Origin: Streptococcus marimammalium DSM 18627
Lineage (GTDB): Bacteria; Bacillota; Bacilli; Lactobacillales; Streptococcaceae
Length of the DNA stretch: 64,000 nucleotides
Reading direction: 5' to 3'
Assembly (NCBI RefSeq): GCF_000380045.1
Contig: NZ_KB904340.1
Coordinates: forward strand, 1-64,000
Shown here: positions 16,580-23,518 of the stretch, piece by piece
Numbering within the stretch: the first letter of the stretch is position 1
Layout of the letters: each line of letters begins with the position of its first letter
Position numbers and translations under genes: made by a program
Notes under the pieces: model-generated
What the model was told of the DNA's origin: nothing
Databases searched by the model: none
The model's input: only the letters and a program-made list of their open reading frames with translations

Positions 16580-18384
16580 TAGGTGTTGTTGGCAATCGAA
16601 ATGCCAAAGATATTTTAATGCAAGGCTTGGAAAAACTTGAATACAGAGGTTATGACTCATCTGGTATTTTTCTAGTGGATGGTAATAAATCAGCCAAGTT
16701 AATTAAGGCGGTCGGTAAAATTGCTGATTTAAGAGAAAAAATTGGGATTGACTTAGCTGGAGATATCGGCATTGGTCACACAAGATGGGCGACACACGGT
16801 AAACCTAGTGTTGAAAATGCCCATCCACATCAATCTTCCACTAAAGAACTGACTTTAGTTCATAATGGAGTGATCGAAAATTATTTAGAACTTAAGGAGA
16901 CTTATCTCGCTAATCATGATTTTCTAGGAAGTACAGATACTGAAATTGTGGTTCATTTGATTGAACAGTTGGCCAAGGATGACTCACTAACAACATTTGA
17001 TGCTTTTAAAAAAGCTTTGAGCATTATTCAAGGGTCTTATGCCTTTGCCTTAATTGATAGCAAGCAAGCTGATACAATTTATGTCGCTAAAAATAAATCA
17101 CCCCTACTTATCGGCTTGGGCGATGGTTACAACATGGTCTGCTCAGATGCAATGGCGATGATTCGAGAAACCAGTGAATTTATGGAAATCCATGATAAGG
17201 AAATTGTAACCGTTAAAAAAGACAGCGTCAGTATTGAAGATTTTAGTAGCAATCCTATTGAAAGAGAGAGCTACACAGCAAGTCTAGACTTGTCTGATAT
17301 CGGTAAAGGGACTTATCCTTATTATATGTTAAAAGAAATTGATGAGCAGCCTAGCGTCATGCGTCGTCTTATCAAAACATATAGTAATGACAACCAAGAA
17401 ATTGTTGTGGATGATGCTATTATTGATGCTATTAAAACATCAGACCGTCTTTATATTATTGCAGCAGGAACATCCTATCATGCAGGTTATGCAGCTAAAC
17501 AGTTTTTAGAACAATTAACCCAGATACCTGTTGAATTAGGGATTGCATCCGAATGGGGTTATGACTTACCCTTATTGAGTAAAAAGCCAATGGTGATTCT
17601 TCTAAGCCAGTCAGGAGAAACAGCTGACAGCCGACAAGTGCTTGTTAAGGCTAACGAACTTAGTATCCCAAGCTTGACCATTACAAATGTTGCTGGATCT
17701 ACCTTATCACGCGAAGCCAACTACACCATGTTAATCCATGCAGGGCCAGAGATTGCTGTGGCTTCCACAAAAGCTTATACGGCACAGATTGCAACGCTAG
17801 CCTTTCTTGCTAAGGCAGTGGGTGATAAAATCGGAAATCCAAAATCTCTAGATTTTGATTTGATTAAAGAATTATCGATTGTGGCACAATCCATTGAAGC
17901 AACTCTTTCACAAAAAGAAGTGATTGAAAAGAAAACACAAGAGCTATTAGAAACGACAAGAAATGCTTTTTATATCGGACGTTCAAATGATTATTATGTT
18001 GCTATGGAAGCCAGTTTGAAATTGAAAGAAATTTCCTATATCCAGTGTGAAGGCTTTGCTGCTGGTGAGTTGAAACACGGTACTATCTCTCTCATCGAAG
18101 ACGGAACACCTGTGATTGCTCTCTTATCCAACAATCAATCTGTTCTGTCACACACAAGAGGAAATGTTTCAGAAGTTATCGCAAGAGGGGCGTCCGTTTT
18201 AACCATTGTTGAAGAAGGAGCAAACAATGACTCAGACGATATTGTTGTGATGGCGGTCCACCCGTACCTCTCAAGTATAGGTATGGTTGTTCCAACTCAA
18301 CTGATCGCCTACTATGCCTCACTCCAAAGAGGATTAGACGTTGATAAACCACGAAATCTTGCCAAGTCAGTGACTGTTGAGTAG
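16567..18384 (+). CDS. glmS: Glutamine-fructose-6-phosphate aminotransferase (GlmS)
   Basis: Makes glucosamine-6-phosphate from fructose-6-phosphate and glutamine, the first committed step to peptidoglycan amino sugars. 605 residues. The start is fixed by the N-terminal nucleophile: MCGIVGVVGN places Cys2 to be exposed after Met removal. The glutaminase domain (1-240) has GHTRWATHGKPS and HNGVIEN. Two SIS sugar-binding domains follow (IIAAGTSYHAGYAA, LSQSGETADS, ASTKAYT, RSNDYYVAMEASLKLKEI), and the tail DVDKPRNLAKSVTVE is canonical. Expression is probably controlled by the two NagR-like sites and the leader structure upstream. Confidence 0.97.
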   Translation: MCGIVGVVGNRNAKDILMQGLEKLEYRGYDSSGIFLVDGNKSAKLIKAVGKIADLREKIGIDLAGDIGIGHTRWATHGKPSVENAHPHQSSTKELTLVHNGVIENYLELKETYLANHDFLGSTDTEIVVHLIEQLAKDDSLTTFDAFKKALSIIQGSYAFALIDSKQADTIYVAKNKSPLLIGLGDGYNMVCSDAMAMIRETSEFMEIHDKEIVTVKKDSVSIEDFSSNPIERESYTASLDLSDIGKGTYPYYMLKEIDEQPSVMRRLIKTYSNDNQEIVVDDAIIDAIKTSDRLYIIAAGTSYHAGYAAKQFLEQLTQIPVELGIASEWGYDLPLLSKKPMVILLSQSGETADSRQVLVKANELSIPSLTITNVAGSTLSREANYTMLIHAGPEIAVASTKAYTAQIATLAFLAKAVGDKIGNPKSLDFDLIKELSIVAQSIEATLSQKEVIEKKTQELLETTRNAFYIGRSNDYYVAMEASLKLKEISYIQCEGFAAGELKHGTISLIEDGTPVIALLSNNQSVLSHTRGNVSEVIARGASVLTIVEEGANNDSDDIVVMAVHPYLSSIGMVVPTQLIAYYASLQRGLDVDKPRNLAKSVTVE

Positions 18385-18416
18385 TTTTTTTCTGCTTTAT
18401 TAAAAATGAATGTTAC

Positions 18417-18445
18417 TTGCTAAAATAAAGGAAAAACATTATAAT
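18417..18445 (+). promoter_or_regulatory. Promoter of the structured RNA after glmS
   Basis: TTGCTA at 18417-18422, a 17-base spacer and a consensus TATAAT at 18440-18445. The predicted start is near 18452. Confidence 0.75.
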
Positions 18446-18451
18446 GAAAGT

Positions 18452-18571
18452 GTAGATGAGTAGTCGGCTCATGGTCAATCTGATAGTAATCTTGGACATA
18501 AGGGCCAAGTGGTGGTAGACACCAGAATAAACCGACTAAATAGACGACTCAGTTAATGAGTCGTCTATTTA
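18452..18571 (+). ncRNA. Candidate structured small RNA or riboswitch-like leader
   Basis: About 120 bases between a consensus promoter and a terminator, with no ORF. A 7-pair closing stem (TAGTCGG 18461-18467 with CCGACTA 18532-18538) encloses two hairpins: CTTGG/CCAAG with a 9-base purine-rich loop (18491-18509) and TGGTG/CACCA with loop GTAGA (18510-18524), plus a 5' arm of unclear fold. Then comes a 10-pair terminator (18541-18550 with 18558-18567). AGTCG of the closing stem can instead pair with CGACT in the terminator (18545-18549), so the two folds could exclude each other. A ribosome-binding site and the PBECR4 pseudogene start 5-19 bases after. I do not recognise the family. Confidence 0.6.
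18541..18571 (+). terminator. Terminator of the structured RNA
   Basis: A perfect 10-pair stem TAGACGACTC/GAGTCGTCTA with loop AGTTAAT, followed by TTTATTTA. It stands directly before a GGAGG ribosome-binding site (18578-18582), so it could also be an attenuator for the next gene. Confidence 0.8.
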
Positions 18572-18585
18572 TTTATGGAGGATTA

Positions 18586-19117
18586 ATGGTCAAGTATCCA
18601 AAAAGTTATAAAAAGCTAAACAATAATGACATATTAGTTTTGAAACGCCATTTAGGTCTTTTAAATGATGCGGCTAAATTTTTTCAAACATACTTTGTTA
18701 ATCAAGTAGTGACTTATTGTACTGATGATAAAAAAAGATGTTTACTTTTCTTATTCCAATTTCATGCACTTGTGTGGGATAGATTATGAAAAAGGGAGTC
18801 ATAGTTTTAATGATTGTTTTTCCATTCAAGTTGTCCTACAAGCTATAAAGATTAAAAAGGATGGAACAACGCTACAAAAATGACAAGCACTAACCTCCAT
18901 TAGAGACTTAATAGGTAAACACGTGAGATTGGTTACTAGAGGAACATATCTTTATCATTCATTTGATTACGCTCTTAGAACAAATAAACATATTTTGGCA
19001 TTGACGTTATTAGATGCTCACTATAAAATAGTTCCATAATCGTTACTTAACTTAAAACGTCAAAAATCCTTCCCAAAGGGTGATATTGTTAGATGTATTT
19101 ATGTAAAGACTTATTGA
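18586..19117 (+). pseudogene. Broken PBECR4-type (Barnase/EndoU/colicin/RelE-like) nuclease domain gene
   Basis: Starts at ATG after TATGGAGG with MVKYPKSYKKLNNNDILVLK. Near the A7 run at 18730-18736 the frame must shift (removing one A restores it). It then reads DVYFSYSNFMHLCGIDYEKG, TTLQK, a TGA at 18881, QALTSIRDLIGKHVR, DYALRTNKHILALTLLDAH, a TAA at 19037, and SLLNLKRQKSFPKGDIV to TGA at 19117. The ~176-residue restored protein resembles streptococcal PBECR4-domain proteins (FMHLxGIxY, DGTTLQK, DYALRTxKxILALTL). PBECR families are predicted RNA-cleaving toxin domains of phages and polymorphic toxins. One frameshift plus two stops make function unlikely. Confidence 0.65.
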
Positions 19118-19181
19118 CTTATAAGAAAAAGATATATATTAAAATGTAACACACAAGTCATAGAATAAATGAGTCAATGGT

Positions 19182-19661
19182 TTGATTCAAGGTCAGTTTA
19201 CAAATGGTGAACTATCTGGTGTTAAATTAAGCGCCTTAGATGTAGTGACTAGCAGTCTTGGTATAGAAGATGGGAACTTAAAAGCCAATCTCTCACTAAG
19301 TTTATTTGGGAATACGGTAGAAGTTAATGCGGGTATTGGAAAAGATGGACTAGATATCTCAGCTGGAGCCGATAATGGTAAAAATGGTTATGATGTTGGT
19401 CTTAATCTTAATGCAGATTTTGAGCATGGTCTTTTGGGTGCCTATACTGATAGTAGAACAATTATCACGGATCCAAATGGTGTGATAACGACTAACACAA
19501 CAGAGTCCGGGTTTAGGGTAATGAATGATAAAATAATAGCTGTAGGACTTTTAGCTGGATCTGTGTTTGTTCTTTTTGCAAGTATTGGGACAGGTGCTGT
19601 ACCAGCTAGCATAACCGCATCAGCTGCATTAGCAATTATTTTGGGAACTAAAGATGAATAG
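19182..19661 (+). pseudogene. Orphan C-terminal fragment of a toxin-like protein
   Basis: An open frame of up to 163 residues follows an in-frame TGA at 19170. The best internal start is a TTG (19182) with no ribosome-binding site, so this is likely the 3' remnant of a longer gene. The body is Gly/Asn/Asp-rich with alternating strands (LKANLSLSLFGNTVEVNAG, DISAGADNGKNGYDVGLNL). The end has a hydrophobic Gly/Ala-rich hairpin (residues ~122-155, VGLLAGSVFVLFASIGTG). Such tails occur in pore-forming or membrane-inserting polymorphic toxins, which is only a suggestion. The next gene starts 11 bases later with its own good ribosome-binding site. Confidence 0.45.
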
Positions 19662-19672
19662 AAGGAGTTTAA

Positions 19673-20485
19673 ATGTTTAAACAACGTATTTTAAAAATGT
19701 CAAGTAGGGAATTTGAAAAACTTAGTAAATTTATACACGTTTATGCAATTTATATTAATTTGTTGATAATTTTTAGAACAATTATATTCCAACAAACTAT
19801 TTATTATCATATTTTTCTTTTGTTAGGTGTTATTTATTTAATTTTAGCATTTGACATAATCCAGTCTGTTAAAAAAGCCTTGAGATACATTTTACATGGA
19901 GAAAAAGACTTAAAAAAATATCGTGCCTTTCTTGAAGCGGAACAAAGTTCTTTAAAAAACTGGAAAATCCATAAAATTTTACGAGCACAATCTTATTTAA
20001 ACTTCGCTATTTTAACTTTTCATGAAGGAAATTTCAGGAAGTCTATTACTTTTTTGGATAAAATAACCATTGACACTTTTCCCAGATTGTCTAGGAAAGC
20101 AATGACAATTGAAAAATCATTCCTCTTGGCTTTTAATTATTTATTGTTAGGAGAGTCTTTACAGTTTGAAATTTATTACCAAAACTTATTGAACATTGAA
20201 GGCAATAAAAAAGTAACAGCATTAAAAAATCGTTATTTAACATTTCTAGAAACATTTAGAGACTTATTGTTGTTAGAAAAAGAGAATCATTTTTTCGATG
20301 ATAGACCAAAAGAAGGAAGTCTCTCTGATTATTTTAATCTCTATTGTAGTGGCTTAAATGCCAAGCTTATGGAGGATGGCGAGAGTGCCAAGAAATATTT
20401 TGGCGAACTTGCTAAAGAAAGTTCAGACTTTTATTTTGTGAGAGAAGCTAAACGTCAATTAGCTGAATTAACTGTCTTACAATGA
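19673..20485 (+). CDS. Membrane-anchored protein of unknown function, possible immunity protein
   Basis: 270 residues. Two hydrophobic segments lie near the N-terminus (residues ~20-40 and 43-65), then a long cytoplasmic all-helical region (70-270) with hints of TPR-like pairs (AQSYLNFAILTFHEGNFRKS, GLNAKLMEDGESAKKYFGEL). I do not recognise a named family. The ATG follows AAGGAG with 6 bases of spacing, directly after the toxin-like fragment, the position expected of a cognate immunity gene. It appears intact, unlike its neighbours, which fits retention of immunity after toxin loss (inference). A terminator follows. Confidence 0.55.
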   Translation: MFKQRILKMSSREFEKLSKFIHVYAIYINLLIIFRTIIFQQTIYYHIFLLLGVIYLILAFDIIQSVKKALRYILHGEKDLKKYRAFLEAEQSSLKNWKIHKILRAQSYLNFAILTFHEGNFRKSITFLDKITIDTFPRLSRKAMTIEKSFLLAFNYLLLGESLQFEIYYQNLLNIEGNKKVTALKNRYLTFLETFRDLLLLEKENHFFDDRPKEGSLSDYFNLYCSGLNAKLMEDGESAKKYFGELAKESSDFYFVREAKRQLAELTVLQ

Positions 20486-20508
20486 TTTTAGCAGTAAAGA
20501 TGACTAAT

Positions 20509-20530
20509 ACCCTCATTAGAGGGTGTTTTT
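20509..20530 (+). terminator. Terminator after the membrane protein gene
   Basis: ACCCTC-ATTA-GAGGGT stem of 6 pairs followed by GTTTTT. Confidence 0.75.
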
Positions 20531-20584
20531 CTGTTATAATAGTCTGTAAGAGTTGAAAAACCAAGTATCTAGAAAGAGACAATA

Positions 20585-21565
20585 ATGAATAATCCCAATT
20601 TGATAGCAGATCGTATAGAGGAAACGTTATCTTCAATTAGATAAAGAGACACAAAGAAACTTAGATGATTTCTATAAAAATAGAGCGGATTCTCACCAAC
20701 TACAAGTGATTGAGAAATCAAAGATTTCTCCCCAAACTGGAGATGTCTTTCTCTTCTCTCCTCGAAAAGGCCTGTATTTTTACGGAAAAGTTCTTCTGGC
20801 TAATATTCATCGAGTTGATTTTGATCCTTTTGCAGAAGGCAGTCATCTTGTTGTTTTATTTAAAAATAGAGTAACCGACTTGAACATGAGTAATTATCAA
20901 CCAGATTATGATGATTTGCTCATCTTTCCGGCAATTGTTCCAGTAGATTATTGGAAACGGGGTTACTTTACACGCTTACCAACATCCCTCTCACCGAAGA
21001 AGAAAAAGGATTAGACATAGGTTTTTATAGCATTTCTTTTCGAGGTAACTATTTTTGTAAAGTCACTGGAGAGAAGATGGAAAGAGAACCTCAAATACTC
21101 GGAATAGATGGTACTACGACTCTAACAGGAATTGCTTCAGAGGTGGAACGAGAGTTAATTATTGACCCTACTTTAGTGGAAGGTTATCCCTTAAGTGAAG
21201 ATGAATTAGAGTCAAGCACAGATAATAACTTTCTAATCCATGATACTGATGAAAGTTTTGTGTCTCTTGACGTTTCTGATCCAACTGTTTGGGCAATTGC
21301 CACAAAAGTAGATGATGCTTATGATGTTTACCTTAATGGTTATGGTTGGGAAGTCTTTTTGAGACATTACTGGCAAGAAAAAGCACCAGAATTATTAGAC
21401 GGCTTAGAGATGGACCCAGAAGCTTCAAGTATTGTCTTTACCTATTCACCAGTGAATGAAAGACTATTAAAATCCTTATATGAAAACTTGAAACAGCTTA
21501 TAGAAAACCCTCAATTTATCTCTGAGTACATTAAAAACAATCATGACAAGATTGATTGGGATTAA
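20585..21565 (+). pseudogene. Broken Imm26-Imm51-type immunity protein gene
   Basis: Three frames in succession encode one protein. Frame 1: MNNPNLIADRIEETLSSI from ATG 20585, stopping at 20642. Frame 2: LDKETQRNLDDFYKNRA into ISPQTGDVFLFSP, the Imm26-like domain (YFYGKVLLANI, DLLIFPAIVPVDYW). Near 20967-20969 one T is missing and frame 3 continues YTLTNIPLTEEEKGLD and a C-terminal Imm51-like domain (YDVYLNGYGWEVFL, LEMDPEASSIVFTYSP). Both domain names are polymorphic-toxin immunity families, recognised from motifs only. Two 1-base lesions in one gene argue for decay. The first is between ~20620 and 20640. Confidence 0.65.
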
Positions 21566-21581
21566 GATTATACAAAAAATG

Positions 21582-21611
21582 CTAAGATTACTCTAAGTAG
21601 TCTTAGTTTTT
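21582..21611 (+). terminator. Terminator after the Imm26/Imm51 pseudogene
   Basis: CTAAGATTAC/GTAGTCTTAG stem of 10 pairs with one G-U wobble (21582-21591 with 21597-21606) and loop TCTAA, then five T. Confidence 0.75.
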
Positions 21612-21715
21612 GTGTCTTAACATGATATTGTTAATAATGATTTGTTTAGATAACAATTTTTCTTAACCGGTAAATCTTTTCTTTGTTAATCTAGCAGTAA
21701 AAAATCTTAATCATC

Positions 21716-21744
21716 TTGCCATATCACTCAAGATAAAGTAGAAT
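21716..21744 (+). promoter_or_regulatory. Promoter of the zinc-ribbon protein gene
   Basis: TTGCCA at 21716-21721, a 17-base spacer and TAGAAT at 21739-21744. Confidence 0.6.
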
Positions 21745-21772
21745 GGTAGTAATTGACGAAAAGGAGATAAAA

Positions 21773-22105
21773 ATGTCATTACCAAATTGTCCAAAATGCC
21801 AATCAGAATATGTTTATGAAGATGGTGTCTTACTGGTTTGTCCAGAGTGTGCTTATGAATGGTCTTTAGATGATGAGACTGTTGAAGAAGGGCTCATCGT
21901 CTTAGACAGTAACGGCAATCGTTTAGCAGATGGCGATACCATCACTGTTATCAAAGATTTAAAAGTTAAAGGTGCCCCTAAGGATATCAAACAAGGCACA
22001 CGTGTTAAAAACATTCGTCTTGTTGAAGGAGACCACAATATCGATTGTAAAATTGATGGCTTTGGTGCCATGAAGTTGAAATCAGAATTTGTTAAAAAAA
22101 TATAA
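21773..22105 (+). CDS. Zinc-ribbon protein of the PhnA/YjdM family
   Basis: 110 residues from [18 protein letters not shown], chosen because AAAAGGAGATAAAA precedes it and the promoter lies over the longer frame. The N-terminus is a four-Cys zinc ribbon (CPKC and CPEC, residues ~6-27). The rest is a small beta-barrel ([46 protein letters not shown]). Despite the name PhnA, the family has no proven phosphonoacetate hydrolase role in most bacteria. It is a single-gene unit converging with mntE on a shared terminator. Confidence 0.85.
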   Translation: MSLPNCPKCQSEYVYEDGVLLVCPECAYEWSLDDETVEEGLIVLDSNGNRLADGDTITVIKDLKVKGAPKDIKQGTRVKNIRLVEGDHNIDCKIDGFGAMKLKSEFVKKI

Positions 22106-22115
22106 TCTCATAAAG

Positions 22116-22147
22116 AAAAACGGCTCTTAAAAGAGCTCGTTTTTTTT
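22116..22147. terminator. Bidirectional terminator between the zinc-ribbon gene and mntE
   Basis: GCTCTT/AAGAGC stem extended by CG pairs past a bulge, with A5 on one side and T8 on the other. It overlaps the last codons and stop of mntE (KNELF), which end inside the hairpin. Confidence 0.75.
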
Positions 22148-23326
22148 CGTGATTTGATGAAAAATCAATTGCCATTCTTCATGACGACGCCACAAGCTAG
22201 TGTGTGAACTCCCTTCAAGTTCATAAGTCACTAGTATTATTTTTGGACTAATACTGATCAGTTTAAAATTCTTAAAGTTGTTTGGGAAATGCTCATCTGT
22301 TGCTTGTAAGTCATTAAGAAACAGGTACTGACCGCTATTTGCAATCAAATAAAAATCATCTGCTAATAGTTTTTCATAATCAGGTATTTTTGATAAAAAT
22401 AATTTTTCATTTTTATAGAGTGTCTTATAAATGAGTCCTTTTTCTTTATCTTCTTTAATTTTTGCCGGTTCCACATGGATATCAATATCGTAAACGCCAA
22501 ATTTTTGCTTTAACAAGGTTTCAACCTCTTCTGTTATAGCATGGCTCTCAAAAACAGACAAGTCGGGATGCATTTCTAAAACAAGGTCAAGGTAAACATT
22601 ACTCCCATAAGTTCTTCCTCTTTGTGATTTAACGGATAGAATTTTAGGAATTTTCAAAATAGCCACTTTGTATTCGGCAAGACGATTGTCATCAAAACCA
22701 TCAGAAAGACTAAAGGCACTAGATTTAAAAATGTCAAAAGCCGTTTTGATGATAAAAAGGCTGATAATAATGGCAACCATTTTATCAATAATAGGAAATT
22801 GCAGACGACTAGCAACAATCGCAATAGTTGTTCCAAGTGAAGTGGCGATATCGGTTAAATTATCTTTAGCAGCAGCGATGAGAGCTCCAGATTTGAGTTT
22901 TCTAGCTAGTGAATGATTGAAATGATAGACAGCATAAATACAAAGAGCAGAAAATAGTCCAACCAAAGCACCCAATGGATCAATAGGTGTATGGGTATTT
23001 GCAATCATCATTTCTATGGTTTGAATAAGGACTTGAAGACCTACGATAAACATAATAAATGATGTCAACAAGCTAGCCAAATCTTCAATCTTCCAATGAC
23101 CAAACTTGTGATCGCTGTCAGCAGGCTTTCTAGCCATTCGTAAGCCAATCAATAAGGTAGCATTACCAACAATATCAGCCATATTATTAAAGCCGTCAGC
23201 AATTAAGGATGAGGATTGAATCAGATAACCAACTAATAGTTTGGCTAAGGACAAGAGCAGATAAACGACAATGCTTAGAAGAGGTCCTTTTTCAGCTTGC
23301 TTCAAATTTTCTGAAGGGTTGTTCAT
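22127..23326 (-). CDS. mntE: Cation diffusion facilitator, probable manganese exporter (MntE)
   Basis: A 399-residue CDF-family transporter exchanging divalent metal for protons. About six membrane segments lie in residues 15-215. The metal site motif in TM2 is ADGFNNMADI and a second acidic/Asn motif lies in TM5 (DNLTDIATSLG). A cytoplasmic ferredoxin-like domain follows (YLDLVLEMHPDLSVFESHAI) with a longer tail than E. coli FieF. GLRMARKPADSDHKFGHWKIEDLASL closely matches streptococcal MntE as I recall it, so Mn(II) is the likely substrate. Its upstream region has an extended -10 box TGATATAAT on the minus strand. The start follows TAGGAGA. Confidence 0.82.
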   Translation of the reverse strand: MNNPSENLKQAEKGPLLSIVVYLLLSLAKLLVGYLIQSSSLIADGFNNMADIVGNATLLIGLRMARKPADSDHKFGHWKIEDLASLLTSFIMFIVGLQVLIQTIEMMIANTHTPIDPLGALVGLFSALCIYAVYHFNHSLARKLKSGALIAAAKDNLTDIATSLGTTIAIVASRLQFPIIDKMVAIIISLFIIKTAFDIFKSSAFSLSDGFDDNRLAEYKVAILKIPKILSVKSQRGRTYGSNVYLDLVLEMHPDLSVFESHAITEEVETLLKQKFGVYDIDIHVEPAKIKEDKEKGLIYKTLYKNEKLFLSKIPDYEKLLADDFYLIANSGQYLFLNDLQATDEHFPNNFKNFKLISISPKIILVTYELEGSSHTSLWRRHEEWQLIFHQITKKNELF

Positions 23327-23518
23327 TATCGTCTCCTATCTTTTTTAATCACATTATTATATCATGTTTAAGGCAAATAAAAAACTCATTTATCATTTGG
23401 TAACATCCATTATAGACGTTAGTACTTAAAATGATACGCAAGTCACTGATGTAAGATTTTCTTTTTTTGTGATAGAAAAAATGGTATAATTTTTAAATAG
23501 ACTTGTAAGGGAGAAAAC

